A DNA stretch of 63,004 nucleotides from an uncultured Saprospiraceae bacterium (GCA_937921825.1 CAKZVK010000059.1:1-63004), one strand, 5' to 3'; shown: positions 25,769-35,352, counted from the stretch's first letter. Translations and numbers: made by a program. The notes: generated from the sequence alone by a model not told the origin.

Positions 25769-26896
25769 CTATCCCCCACAAAGCGCAGGGATGTAATTAA
25801 TCGCATTTGCATAACCTAGTTGTCCAGCTTTACGCATATCAGCGCAGGCCTTATCACTTTGTTCTAGTTGCAACTGTACATTAGATCTATTGTAGAACGC
25901 CTCTGCGTAATCCGGTTGAGCTTTGATGACGTGACTGAGATCCGCGAGAGCTTCGTTCCATTTTTCTAGCTGCATGTAGGAAAGAGCTCTGTTGTAATAA
26001 TTCTTAGCATCCGTGTCCACGGTTATAAGCGCAGTATGGTCTATGACAGAAGCTTCATAATCTTTTTTACGTAGGCTGATATTGGCTTTGTTTTTTAGAG
26101 CATTTTTGTTGGTCGGATCTGAGGCTGCTATGAGATTAAAAGTAGCATAAGACGCATCCAGCTTCTCAGACTTTAATTGACTCATAGCTTTATAGTAGAG
26201 GCCTTTTTCATGGGCGCCGTCTATGGCCAATAATTTGTCTGCGAGTGCTATGGCTTTATCATAGACTTTGCCCTTATACTCTAGTTTCATTTTTTCTACC
26301 AGTGCAGGCTTATACGCTTCATCATTTTTTAGGGCCAGGCCGAAGGATTGCTTAGCCAGCTCTGCCTTATCCGTTTTTAGATAGCATACTCCTAGCTGAT
26401 AGTAGGTTTTTTCATCTGCACCTTCTTTGGCTATAGCATCTTGAAAATCTTTGATAGCTCTATCATAGTTTTCATCTTGCATTTGGATTTTAGCTCTGTA
26501 GTAATACACTTTACTCAGGCTAGGGTCTTTAGATAGAGCTCTCGAGAAACTTTTGATCGCTTCTTCATTTTGTTCCATCTTCATCAGGCAGTATCCTGCA
26601 TAGTAATGTGCTTTAGCATTTTCAGCATCTAACTTTATACACTTCTTAAAATCTTTAGCAGCTCCTGGCAGGTCTTTCATCTGCATTTTAGAGAGTCCTC
26701 TGCTGTAGTAGGCTTGTGGATATAGTGGATCTAAAGCTAAAGCGGCAGAATAGAGCCCGATGGCTTTTTTGTAATCTTTGGTTTTTGCTGCTGAGACCGC
26801 TTCATTATATTTTTCTACAGTTTCTGGAGTCTGACTTATCAGAATAGAGCAGAACAATAGATTCAGACTTAGTGTTAGAATATGTGATAGCTTCAT
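25769..26896 (-). CDS. Exported TPR-repeat protein
   Basis: 375 residues. A signal peptide (MKLSHILTLSLNLLFCSILISQ) is followed by about ten consecutive tetratricopeptide repeats (for example KKAIGLYSAALALDPLYPQA, PGAAKDFKKCIKLDAENAKA, EEAIKSFSRALSKDPSLSKV, NEALADLSHVIKAQPDYAEA). The last 40 residues close with CADMRKAGQLGYANA, a form common at the end of such arrays. It is a likely periplasmic scaffold for protein-protein contacts; no partner is suggested by context. The gene is monocistronic, divergent from the mevalonate cluster. Confidence 0.85.
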   Translation of the reverse strand: MKLSHILTLSLNLLFCSILISQTPETVEKYNEAVSAAKTKDYKKAIGLYSAALALDPLYPQAYYSRGLSKMQMKDLPGAAKDFKKCIKLDAENAKAHYYAGYCLMKMEQNEEAIKSFSRALSKDPSLSKVYYYRAKIQMQDENYDRAIKDFQDAIAKEGADEKTYYQLGVCYLKTDKAELAKQSFGLALKNDEAYKPALVEKMKLEYKGKVYDKAIALADKLLAIDGAHEKGLYYKAMSQLKSEKLDASYATFNLIAASDPTNKNALKNKANISLRKKDYEASVIDHTALITVDTDAKNYYNRALSYMQLEKWNEALADLSHVIKAQPDYAEAFYNRSNVQLQLEQSDKACADMRKAGQLGYANAINYIPALCGG

Positions 26897-27069
26897 AGGA
26901 ATATAGTTTATAGAAAAGATGAAGGGGTTGGAATTGCAAATTAGCTGAACGATAGGCTAAAAATCAAGTATTTTAAGGCCTACTTTGCTAAAAACGTGAT
27001 TCGCTTATCTATTTAGTATTTGGAGTATCATATAATTGTGTTAATTAGAGCAGAACTACGATAATAACA

Positions 27070-28101
27070 GTGTCTAAGAACTTAAAGAAAGAAGCAGATC
27101 AGCAGGCGGCAGAGAGGAAGAAAGACCATATAGCTATGGCTTTGGAATCTAGTATGTCCATTGTAGAGGGAGACAGAAGATTTTCTTACGAACCGATGCT
27201 GAATGGACATACCGTAGAAGATCTCGATCTGAGCATAGAGATAGCTGGTAAGACGATGAGGCATCCCTTATGGATCTCAAGCATGACCGGCGGGACCGAA
27301 AAGGCCAATACCATCAATCATAACCTCGCAAGACTATGTGGTGAATATGGTCTAGGTATGGGTCTAGGATCTTGTAGACAATTACTGTACGAGGATAAAA
27401 GATTGTCAGAATTTGATGTCAAGCATCTGATGCCTGATAGTCCACTCATGATAAACCTCGGGATAGCGCAGATAGAAGAACTTATAAAAACCAATGAACT
27501 AGCCGTCATAGATAGGCTGATAGAGAAGCTCTCTGCGGACGGTCTCATCATTCATATCAATCCGCTGCAAGAATGGATGCAGCCCGAAGGAGATAGAATC
27601 AAAGTAGCACCAATAACGACCGTACAGAAGTTGCTAGAGCAGGCCTCTTATCCAGTTATGGTCAAGGAGGTCGGTCAGGGTTTCGGAAGAGAAAGTATAG
27701 AAGCCCTCTTGAAATTACCTATTGAAGCAATAGACCTAGCGGGTTATGGAGGGACTAATTTTTCTAAGTTAGAACTTCTACGGTCAGATGCTCAGAGAGC
27801 AGAAAGTTTTAAGCCAGTGCTCAGACTTGGACATACTTGCGAGGAGATGTTGGGTTACATCACGGATATGTACCAACTTCAATCGGCCAAGATCCAGTGT
27901 AAAAAGGTTGTTTTCTCAGGAGGCATAAAGGGCTTCCTAGATGGCTACTATTTCATCAATCGCTGCCCGATGCCGTCTATCTATGCTCAAGCGTCTGCTT
28001 TTCTTAAGTATGCAATGGATTATGACAAACTTAAAGCTTTTGCAGAATTAGAAATAGAAGGGATGCAAATGTCGCATGCATTATTAAAAGTGAAGACTTA
28101 A
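27070..28101 (+). CDS. fni: Type 2 isopentenyl-diphosphate delta-isomerase
   Basis: 343 residues with a GTG start at 27070. It converts isopentenyl diphosphate to dimethylallyl diphosphate using FMN and NAD(P)H, in the mevalonate route. Diagnostic motifs are RKKDHI near the N-terminus, SMTGG, GSCRQLL (for GSQR), INPLQEWMQPEGDR with the catalytic Gln/Glu region, KEVGQGFGRE, the DLAGYGGTNFSKLE phosphate/FMN loop and FSGGIKGFLDG near the end. Length is standard (about 340-350). It is followed after 12 bp by HMG-CoA reductase and then by a GHMP kinase, forming a partial mevalonate operon. Confidence 0.92.
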   Translation: MSKNLKKEADQQAAERKKDHIAMALESSMSIVEGDRRFSYEPMLNGHTVEDLDLSIEIAGKTMRHPLWISSMTGGTEKANTINHNLARLCGEYGLGMGLGSCRQLLYEDKRLSEFDVKHLMPDSPLMINLGIAQIEELIKTNELAVIDRLIEKLSADGLIIHINPLQEWMQPEGDRIKVAPITTVQKLLEQASYPVMVKEVGQGFGRESIEALLKLPIEAIDLAGYGGTNFSKLELLRSDAQRAESFKPVLRLGHTCEEMLGYITDMYQLQSAKIQCKKVVFSGGIKGFLDGYYFINRCPMPSIYAQASAFLKYAMDYDKLKAFAELEIEGMQMSHALLKVKT

Positions 28102-28113
28102 CTTAGTGCAGTA

Positions 28114-29445
28114 ATGAAAAACGAGCAGAAGACGATCAGCGGCTTTTCTAAGCTATCCAAAAGAGGAAAAATCAAATGGATAGTCCAGAATTTCTATAAA
28201 GAGCCAGATAAGGTAATGTCTGAACTGATGAGCTACTGGCACTCTAATGAAGAGCAGCAGAAGATTCTAGATAATTTCAGCGAGAATACCATCAGTAACT
28301 TTCCCATGCCCTTTGGTGTAGCTCCTAATTTCATTATCGATGACAAACCCTACTGTGTCCCTATGGTCATCGAAGAAAGCTCTGTCGTCGCGGCGGCTTC
28401 GGCAGCGGCTAAGTTTTGGATGAGTAGAGGCGGCTTCAAAACAGAAATTATATCCACTAAAAAGCTCGGCCAAGTCTCTTTTGTATGGAAAGGAGATAAA
28501 GCTAAACTGAAATACCATTTTCCAGAAATCAAAAAGGTACTCATAGAAGAGTGCTTTAGTATCACTCGGAATATGATCAAAAGAGGGGGTGGTATCATGG
28601 ATATCGACTTAGTTGATTTTACGGAGACAGAACCTCATCTCTATCAGCTCAAAGCCACTTTTGAGACCTGTGACTCGATGGGTGCTAATTTTATTAACAC
28701 TTGTCTAGAGCAGTTTTCTACTTCACTGCTCAAGTTCTTTAATGCTTCAGAACATTTTACGGAGGAAGAAAGGAAGCTAGAGATTATCATGAGTATCCTA
28801 TCCAACTATACTCCAGAATGTCTTGTGAGAGCCTGGGTAGAATGCCCCATTGCAGAGCTAGGCAAGTTTCCGAATGGCCTATCGGCAGAGGACTTTGCTA
28901 GGAAATTCCATATGGCTATCCGAGTAGCAGAGATAGATCCTTATAGAGCGACGACGCATAATAAGGGCATATTTAATGGGATAGATTCCGTAGTTATTGC
29001 TACGGGTAATGACTTTAGAGCCATAGAGGCTTGCGGACATACCTATGCCTCTAGAAGCGGAACATATTCTAGTTTATCTCATTGCAGTATTGAAAATGGT
29101 CAGTTTAAGTTTTGGTTAGATCTCCCACTTGCAGTAGGTACTGTAGGAGGCTTGACTTCCTTACATCCCATAGCAAAACGATCATTAGAACTGCTCGAAC
29201 ATCCCTCTGCGGAAGAATTGATGAGAATAATTGCGACTACAGGACTGGCACAAAATTTTTCTGCTCTGAGATCTTTAGTTACTACAGGGATACAACAAGG
29301 ACATATGAAAATGCACCTCCAAAACATCTTAGCTCAGCTCAAAGCCACTAAGGATGAGGAAGTTGCAGCCATAGAACATTTTGCCAATGAGATCGTATCC
29401 TTCAGTGCTGTCAAGGACTACATCCTAGGATTGCGAACTACCTAA
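28114..29445 (+). CDS. Hydroxymethylglutaryl-CoA reductase, class II
   Basis: 443 residues, matching class II (soluble, bacterial) HMG-CoA reductases of about 430 residues. It reduces HMG-CoA to mevalonate. Motifs seen: ISNFPMPFGVAPNF and the catalytic-Glu region VIEESSVVAAASAAAKFW, then DSMGANFINTCLEQF (substrate/NAD region), RATTHNKGIFNGIDSVVIAT, AIEACGHTYASRSG, PLAVGTVGGLTSLHP and LAQNFSALRSLVTTGIQQGH carrying the C-terminal catalytic His. Class II enzymes can run either way, but linkage to IPP isomerase and a GHMP kinase argues for biosynthesis. There is no transmembrane segment. Confidence 0.93.
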   Translation: MKNEQKTISGFSKLSKRGKIKWIVQNFYKEPDKVMSELMSYWHSNEEQQKILDNFSENTISNFPMPFGVAPNFIIDDKPYCVPMVIEESSVVAAASAAAKFWMSRGGFKTEIISTKKLGQVSFVWKGDKAKLKYHFPEIKKVLIEECFSITRNMIKRGGGIMDIDLVDFTETEPHLYQLKATFETCDSMGANFINTCLEQFSTSLLKFFNASEHFTEEERKLEIIMSILSNYTPECLVRAWVECPIAELGKFPNGLSAEDFARKFHMAIRVAEIDPYRATTHNKGIFNGIDSVVIATGNDFRAIEACGHTYASRSGTYSSLSHCSIENGQFKFWLDLPLAVGTVGGLTSLHPIAKRSLELLEHPSAEELMRIIATTGLAQNFSALRSLVTTGIQQGHMKMHLQNILAQLKATKDEEVAAIEHFANEIVSFSAVKDYILGLRTT

Positions 29446-29581
29446 TCCCCAAAATACAGGGCTTACCCTACCATTGGTAGCTTTGATATTAAAAAAAGAC
29501 TTATATAATTTCTCTTATTGTAGCCAGAATCTTACTTTCGTTAATTCCATTACCGCATTCACCAACTTAAACTAAGTAGTC

Positions 29582-30526
29582 ATAGGAGCTTATTACGGGC
29601 ACGGCAAACTATTATTGACTTCAGAATACGGCGTACTGGACGGTGCCCTAGCCTTGGCTATCCCTACTAGATTCGGTCAAAGAATGCAGGTCAAGCAGAC
29701 CCGAAAATCTGATCTCTACTGGAAAAGTTATGATATAAATAGTGAGGAGTGGTTTACTGCTCAGATTTCTCTATACGACTTCTCTGCGGTGAAAACCACA
29801 GATGAAAAGAAAGCAGAATACCTTAAGAACCTACTTAAGGGTGCGGTAAGATTGAATTCTGAGTTTCTCTCTAAATGGAATGGTTTTGATGTCAAAACTT
29901 ATCTGGAATTCGATAAAGACTGGGGCCTAGGTTCTAGTTCCTCTCTGACCTATATGGTTGCGCAGTGGGCAGATGTCAATCCACTACTCCTTAATTTCAA
30001 ATGCTTTAATGGCTCTGGTTATGATGTAGCCTGTGCTGGTGCAGAGCTGCCGATCACTTATCAGATCTCTGATGACACTGTAAATTATACAGAGATAGAT
30101 TTCGAACCTAGTTTCAGAAACCAATTGTACTTCGTTTATCTCAATAAAAAGCAATCTTCAAAGACTGCCGTAGAGCACTACTTTAAGAAGGCAAAGCAAA
30201 AGAAGACCCTGGTCAAGAAACAAACCAAGCTTACAGAAAGCATCTTGTCTTGTAATGATCTGTCTAAGTTCATAGAGCTTATCGATGCCCACGAAGCTGC
30301 AGTGAGTGAGCATGTAGGCATAGAGAGAATCACCAAGCAATTAGGTTTTGAAAACTTTGACGGTGGCATCAAATCTCTTGGTGCTTGGGGAGGTGATTTT
30401 ATCCTTGCAGCCTCTAGTATAGGGGAAGAAGGGGTAAAAGCTTACTTTAAGGGCAAGGGTTATGATACAGTAATTCCTTATGACGAAATGATTTTCGTCC
30501 CTCAGGAAGCGACAGTTACGACGTAA
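29582..30526 (+). CDS. GYDIA-family GHMP kinase (mevalonate-pathway kinase), non-canonical start
   Basis: About 300-315 residues. The motifs GLGSSSSLTYMVAQW (GHMP ATP loop) and SGYDVACAGAELPI identify the GYDIA-type GHMP kinases of Bacteroidota, which accompany the mevalonate pathway and are thought to phosphorylate mevalonate or phosphomevalonate. The frame is open from the TAA at 29573. The conserved N-terminal strand YYGHGKLLLTSEYGVLDGA is encoded from about 29591, before the first canonical start (TTG at 29615). The only plausible initiator upstream is ATA at 29582, so I place the start there; no ATG or GTG lies between 29446 and 29614. The stop overlaps the convergent gene at 30516 by 11 bp. 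Confidence 0.8.
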   Translation: MGAYYGHGKLLLTSEYGVLDGALALAIPTRFGQRMQVKQTRKSDLYWKSYDINSEEWFTAQISLYDFSAVKTTDEKKAEYLKNLLKGAVRLNSEFLSKWNGFDVKTYLEFDKDWGLGSSSSLTYMVAQWADVNPLLLNFKCFNGSGYDVACAGAELPITYQISDDTVNYTEIDFEPSFRNQLYFVYLNKKQSSKTAVEHYFKKAKQKKTLVKKQTKLTESILSCNDLSKFIELIDAHEAAVSEHVGIERITKQLGFENFDGGIKSLGAWGGDFILAASSIGEEGVKAYFKGKGYDTVIPYDEMIFVPQEATVTT

Positions 30527-30887
30527 TATTTCCTCTCGGAATAAATAGGAACTGAGCGCCCAGATCACTTAATACAAAAAGGCATAAGAACTGCTTGGGA
30601 TCTTTATAGGTCTTCTTGAATTCTGGAGCCTTCTCTTCAAAGATGAGCTTGCCAGAAATGAATTCTTCAAGACTAGAGGCATTAATGGACCAGTTGGAAT
30701 TTACTTTTTCTCTATCCACAAGACTTATACCTAAAGCTACTGGTTGCTTAGCGACTACAAAGATAGGGTAGGCAGAGGCATTACTTGCCAGGATTTTATC
30801 AGCAGCAATAGACAAGAGTCTATTGTATTTTTTCATTTCGTTTTCTATGACCAGGAGCTTCTCTGACTCCTTCATTTCATCTTTCAT
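30516..30887 (-). CDS. Conserved-looking protein of unknown function
   Basis: 123 residues, with no signal peptide or membrane segment. The N-terminal half is helical and charged (EKLLVIENEMKKYNRLLSIA), and the second half has a strand-rich pattern (ASAYPIFVVAKQPVALGISL, FLCLFVLSDLGAQFLFIPRG). I recognise no family. It lies 16 bases downstream of rlmD and probably shares its transcript. Its tail overlaps the end of the GHMP kinase gene on the other strand (30516-30526). Confidence 0.6.
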   Translation of the reverse strand: MKDEMKESEKLLVIENEMKKYNRLLSIAADKILASNASAYPIFVVAKQPVALGISLVDREKVNSNWSINASSLEEFISGKLIFEEKAPEFKKTYKDPKQFLCLFVLSDLGAQFLFIPRGNITS

Positions 30888-30903
30888 ACCGCAAATTTAA
30901 GGC

Positions 30904-32316
30904 TTATCTCTTTTTCAGAACAGCTATATTCTCAATATGATGGGTATGCGGAAACATATCCACTGGTTGGATAAGTTCTACTTCATACTTTTCATGAAGC
31001 AGAGAGATGTCTCTGGCTTGGGTAGAAGGATTACATGAGACATAAATTATCTTGTCTACACCAGTATTCGATAGCATAGCAGTGACGTCTTTATGCAAGC
31101 CTGCTCTTGGAGGATCTACTATAATAAGATCAGGTTGGCCATACTTGGATACAAAGTCTGAAGTGAATATTTCCTTACAGTCTCCTACTTCGAATTCTGC
31201 ATTATGGACATCATTGAGTTCTTTATTGTAATTCGCATCATCTATTGCAGGTGCCACTTCTTCTATGCCGACGACTTTGGCACATTTATCTGCGATGTAT
31301 AGAGCGATACTACCGAGTCCAGTATATAGATCGTAGACGAGTTCATCTCCTTTGAGATCCGCAAGCTCTACGATTTGATCATAGAGAAGATTGGCTTGGT
31401 AGGTATTCGTCTGGAAGAAAGATTTGGGACCTATTTTGTATTTGATGTGACCTAGCTGTTCGACGATAGTTTTTTCTCCTTTATAAGGTACGAAAGGAAG
31501 ATCATGAGTGCTGTCATTCATTTTTTTGTTCAGCACATAGTAGACTGAAGTGAGGTCAGGAAACTGTGTAGTGATGGCTTCCATACAGGTCGCTATATTA
31601 TCAGGTTCATCCTCTCCAAAGATCATGACGACCATCCATTCTCCCAGAGTAGTATTACGGATCATGAGATTTCTGAGGAGGCCTTTATGTTCTCTTGGGT
31701 TATAAAAGCTCCAATCTTCTTTCATTGCTAGATCGTGGACAAAATTTCTAATTTCATTAGAGAGATTATCTTGGAGATAACATTTCTCTATCTGCACTAC
31801 CATGTTGAATGCCCCAGCTTTGTGGAAGCCCGTAGCAGGACCAAAGTTTACTTCCTCTCCTGTATCTAGCTCTTCTTGTGGTACCCATCTTCGGTTAGAG
31901 AAGCTGTATTCCATTTTATTTCTATACTGCTGTGTCTTCTTGCAGCCTAAGATTTTTCTTTTTTCTTTTATGTCCAGATGTCCTATTCTCTCGAATGCTG
32001 CAATAACAGCGTTCTCTTTGTATTTCAGTTGGGAATCATAGTCTAGGTACTGCCACTTGCAGCCTCCACAATTTCCGAAGTGACTACAGAAGGCTTCTAC
32101 TCTTTCTTCAGAGTAGGAGATGTAGTTTTCTACGACACCTACCTTGAAGCTATTCTTCTTTTTCTTGACCCATACATCTACGACATCACCGGGTACAGCA
32201 CCAAGTACAAAGTACACCATACCTTCTTCATCTCTACCTACAGCTTGCCCTTTATCAGCTATTCCTGTGATGCTTACATTCTGAGCAATTTTCTTCGGTC
32301 TTCTTCTCCTTCCCAA
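30904..32316 (-). CDS. rlmD: 23S rRNA (uracil-5)-methyltransferase RlmD
   Basis: 470 residues. It methylates C5 of a uridine in 23S rRNA (U1939 in E. coli) with SAM. A TRAM domain lies at about 10-70 (NVSITGIADKGQAVGRDEEG, VDVWVKKKKNSFKVG). A Cys motif binding a 4Fe-4S cluster follows (CSHFGNCGGCKWQYLDY), then the SAM-dependent methyltransferase domain (ELVYDLYTGLGSIALYIADK, IIVDPPRAGLH) and the catalytic Cys in YVSCNPSTQARD. This is the normal RumA/RlmD plan. It starts 13 bases after the PorE-like gene's stop and likely belongs to the same minus-strand operon. Confidence 0.9.
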   Translation of the reverse strand: MGRRRRPKKIAQNVSITGIADKGQAVGRDEEGMVYFVLGAVPGDVVDVWVKKKKNSFKVGVVENYISYSEERVEAFCSHFGNCGGCKWQYLDYDSQLKYKENAVIAAFERIGHLDIKEKRKILGCKKTQQYRNKMEYSFSNRRWVPQEELDTGEEVNFGPATGFHKAGAFNMVVQIEKCYLQDNLSNEIRNFVHDLAMKEDWSFYNPREHKGLLRNLMIRNTTLGEWMVVMIFGEDEPDNIATCMEAITTQFPDLTSVYYVLNKKMNDSTHDLPFVPYKGEKTIVEQLGHIKYKIGPKSFFQTNTYQANLLYDQIVELADLKGDELVYDLYTGLGSIALYIADKCAKVVGIEEVAPAIDDANYNKELNDVHNAEFEVGDCKEIFTSDFVSKYGQPDLIIVDPPRAGLHKDVTAMLSNTGVDKIIYVSCNPSTQARDISLLHEKYEVELIQPVDMFPHTHHIENIAVLKKR

Positions 32317-32329
32317 TTTGTTATGTGTT

Positions 32330-34273
32330 TTATTCTATGAGGATAAACTCGGTTCTTCTATTTTTCTGTCTGCCACTTTCAGTCTCGTTATCAGCTATAG
32401 GTGCTGATTCTCCTTTGCCCTCATATTGGATTCTATTTGCAGAGATTCCAGAAAGAGTGATTCTATCTCTGACGGCTTTAGCTCTTGCTGTGGATAAGTT
32501 AAGGTTAGATTGTTCTGAGCCGACATTATCAGTATGACCGAGTATCTTGATATTTAATTTTGTAATGGCTTGTAGCAGCTGTATCAATTTATTGATTTCT
32601 CCATCAGAAGAAGGCAGCAGTTCTGCAGACCCAGTGGCAAAAAAGATATTGTTCAGTACTATTGGTGCTGGCTCTTTTACTGTTTCTGTAAGCACTTTCG
32701 GTATAGGCTGTAAGTTGACCTTAAAAATAAAAGGGTCCGCAAAGGTTGCACTTTTGTCTAGCTGAATATTTTCAGAATGGAAGAGGTATCCTTTCTTGCT
32801 TATAGTCAGGGCATAGTCACCGGGTTGGATGGTAGTGAGTAAGACACCGTTAATATTTATAGTCCTATCATATCCGACAGCTTCTGTAAGAGACTTTATT
32901 TCTGCTTTAGAATTTATGAGTCCTCCTGATTTTGCATCTCGCACCTCTACCTTTATATAGGTGATGAGTTTTGGCTTATGGATCTCCGGAAGATCAAAGT
33001 AATAGATATCTCCAGCTGCGTCAGTGCTATCCTTTTTTTCAAAATCTATCTGAGAACTATAATAAGCACGATTTCCTTGCAGGTCTATAAATAAACCACC
33101 TTCTCGCTTTTCAGTATTTATAGGATAGCCCAAGTTCGTCGGGGTACTCCATGTGTCGCCAGATTTTTTGGCAAGGAAAATATCATAGGACCCTAAGCCA
33201 ATATGACCATCTGAAATAAAATAGAGACTAGTTCCGTCAGGATGTATGAAAGGGGCCTCGTCATTACTTGCAGTATTAATTGTAGAACCAAGATTCTTAG
33301 GTTCGGACCACTTGTTATTTTCTCCTAGTTCTACATAGTATAGATCAGATCCACCTTCACCTCCTGGTCTCTTGCTGCTGAAGAAAAGAGCTCTGCTGTC
33401 TGCCGTAAGTGAAGGAGACGATTCCCAGTACCTACTATTGATTGTTGGTCCCATATTCTGAGCCGCTGACCAACCGTTACCTTTTCTAAAACTAATGTAG
33501 AGGTCACAACCACCATAGGAATCCCTATAATCACAACCCGTAAAAATTAGGATGTTGCCATCCTGTGAGAGGCTGAAAGCACCTTCTTGATTTTGTGTAT
33601 TTAAGCTTTCTATGGGTAAGCCATCAGTATAAGTACCATCTGGCATTTTAGTAGAAAAGTAAAGATCTTCATGTCTGAATTTTCCATCTTTCACTTTGAC
33701 ATAGATGACCAGGCTACCATCTGCATTTAATCCTGGGTGGTATTCTATATCTGAGGTATTTATAGAGTCGGAGAGTCTTACTGGATTGATATCTAGCGGC
33801 TGGTCGTAGGCTTGCTTTCTGAATTGTAATTCTATAAGTCTTCTGTCTACTATACTTTTTTGCTTTTCTGTAAGCTCCGCTTTTTGCTGTAGGTTGTGCA
33901 ATTGCAAGATAGCTTTGTCGTATTCAGCTTTTTCTTCATAGATATCAGCTAGAGACATTGCTACCTTAGGTAGAGGCACCGCTGAGGAGGCATTAAGTTG
34001 CTCCATCATTTTTTGGGCCTGCTCATTCTGACCATTTTTTAGGTAGAGACCTATTAGCTTTTCTGAGCCTTTGGAGAAGTTAGGATACTTAGAGATGACT
34101 TCCTCTAGTTTCATGAGGCCTTCTGCTGTTTCTCCTTTTTTGAGGCAGGCCAGTGCCTTTTTATACTTTTTGGTAGATTTTCTGTCTAGATCTTCTAAAG
34201 TTGTGATTTGTGCAGTGACAAAATGTGCTGCGAGGAGGAGAACCAATAGTGTAAAATACTTTTGTACCATCAA
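32330..34273 (-). CDS. PorE-like OmpA-family protein (TPR, PD40 propeller, OmpA domain)
   Basis: 647 residues. After a signal peptide (MMVQKYFTLLVLLLAAHFVT) there is a TPR region (about 25-130) and a PD40/TolB-like beta-propeller (about 180-440; YFSTKMPDGTYTDG, GCDLYISFRKGNGWS, SYDIFLAKKSGDTWS). A carboxypeptidase-regulatory-like domain (about 455-525; VRDAKSGGLINSKAEI) and a C-terminal OmpA peptidoglycan-binding domain (NNIFFATGSAEL... ILGHTDNVGSEQSN... YEGKGESAP) follow. This TPR-propeller-CRD-OmpA order is that of PorE, an outer-membrane component of the type IX secretion system that anchors to peptidoglycan. That fits the four T9SS cargo genes in the window. Other OmpA/PD40 proteins share the plan, so PorE is likely but not certain. 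Confidence 0.8.
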   Translation of the reverse strand: MMVQKYFTLLVLLLAAHFVTAQITTLEDLDRKSTKKYKKALACLKKGETAEGLMKLEEVISKYPNFSKGSEKLIGLYLKNGQNEQAQKMMEQLNASSAVPLPKVAMSLADIYEEKAEYDKAILQLHNLQQKAELTEKQKSIVDRRLIELQFRKQAYDQPLDINPVRLSDSINTSDIEYHPGLNADGSLVIYVKVKDGKFRHEDLYFSTKMPDGTYTDGLPIESLNTQNQEGAFSLSQDGNILIFTGCDYRDSYGGCDLYISFRKGNGWSAAQNMGPTINSRYWESSPSLTADSRALFFSSKRPGGEGGSDLYYVELGENNKWSEPKNLGSTINTASNDEAPFIHPDGTSLYFISDGHIGLGSYDIFLAKKSGDTWSTPTNLGYPINTEKREGGLFIDLQGNRAYYSSQIDFEKKDSTDAAGDIYYFDLPEIHKPKLITYIKVEVRDAKSGGLINSKAEIKSLTEAVGYDRTININGVLLTTIQPGDYALTISKKGYLFHSENIQLDKSATFADPFIFKVNLQPIPKVLTETVKEPAPIVLNNIFFATGSAELLPSSDGEINKLIQLLQAITKLNIKILGHTDNVGSEQSNLNLSTARAKAVRDRITLSGISANRIQYEGKGESAPIADNETESGRQKNRRTEFILIE

Positions 34274-34332
34274 GTTGTTTATAAGCTTGTTATAACTTCT
34301 AGAACCGATTTAGTAAGAGTATTATTGGGTAC

Positions 34333-35352
34333 TTAGGCGATCTCTTTCAGGAGTTCTACTGCTTTCGGATCACCGAGTTCTGCTGCGTCTTTAATATCTT
34401 TTATAAAACCATTCTGTCCAGCTTTCTGCTTTGCTAGACCTCTATACCGAAGCATTTCAGCTTTTGGTATGGAGTCATGACCTTTATCTATATCAAGTGC
34501 AAGCTCAAATTGTTCTATGGCTTCGCTGAATTTTTCTAGAGCCAAGAGAACTTTTCCATACATGAAATGGCCTTCTCTCTTCCAGAGGAAGTTGCGGTTC
34601 TCTTCAGGGAATTTCCTTTTTGCAAAAAGCTTTAATTCGAATTCCGCTTCGGGGTATTGCTCGAGTTCCAAATGGATTTTTCCTTTGTTTCTTCTGGCGT
34701 TCCAGTGGATAGGCTGGAGGGCTACAGATTTTTTTATAGCCAGTTGTAGGCTTTCGATAGTTTCTTCGAGTTTTTTGTTGTGGAGTAGGACCATCGATTT
34801 TCCATAGTAGGCGTATGGATTGTTAGGGTCCAACTTAAGACATTTTTCATAGTCTCTAAGGGCATCATGATATTTCTTCAGAATGAAATTCACCTTGCCT
34901 CTTCTTTCATAGGCTTGAGCATGACGATCATACTTTGCGATGGCTTTATCTAAGGCCGTTATGGCTTCCTCTTCTTTTCCGGATTCCTTTAGTAGATTCT
35001 TGCCTTTGAGATATTGCTGTACGGCGACCTTGTCACTAGAGGGTTCTAGATGTTTGAAATGTAATACTTTGCCTTCTTCTAGCTGCCAGATATCCATCTC
35101 TCCAGAGACGCCGAACTGTACGATGTATTCTAGTAGGGCAGAGGTGTTCTTAAAAGACTTGTCATAGGCTTGCTTTACCAGTCGTGGAATGCTAAGACTT
35201 AAATCTTCAGGAAAAAAAATTTCTTCTGTTTCGAATAAGACATCGCTTTTGTAATAATTCTCTGTACGAGACTTATACATCTTTATAGCCATATCATAGG
35301 CCTTCTGAGTCCCAAATTCAATTTTCCCTTGAATGATGATTTTAAAAAGCAT
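34333..35352 (-). CDS. TPR-repeat protein with novel N-terminal domain
   Basis: 339 residues, no signal peptide. The first 100 residues form an unrecognised alpha/beta domain (MLFKIIIQGKIEFGTQKAYD...). From about 110 to 320 there are five or six tetratricopeptide repeats (EEAITALDKAIAKYDRHAQA, HDALRDYEKCLKLDPNNPYA, EAIEQFELALDIDKGHDSIP), and the C-terminus has an ankyrin/SEL1-like DIKDAAELGDPKAVELLKEI. It may be a cytoplasmic scaffold. It lies 59 bp upstream of the PorE-like gene, in the same direction. Confidence 0.75.
   Translation of the reverse strand: MLFKIIIQGKIEFGTQKAYDMAIKMYKSRTENYYKSDVLFETEEIFFPEDLSLSIPRLVKQAYDKSFKNTSALLEYIVQFGVSGEMDIWQLEEGKVLHFKHLEPSSDKVAVQQYLKGKNLLKESGKEEEAITALDKAIAKYDRHAQAYERRGKVNFILKKYHDALRDYEKCLKLDPNNPYAYYGKSMVLLHNKKLEETIESLQLAIKKSVALQPIHWNARRNKGKIHLELEQYPEAEFELKLFAKRKFPEENRNFLWKREGHFMYGKVLLALEKFSEAIEQFELALDIDKGHDSIPKAEMLRYRGLAKQKAGQNGFIKDIKDAAELGDPKAVELLKEIA

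Noticed and set aside
27082-27264. Minus-strand frame within the fni start
   Set aside because: It is a shadow frame inside a gene with clear catalytic motifs.
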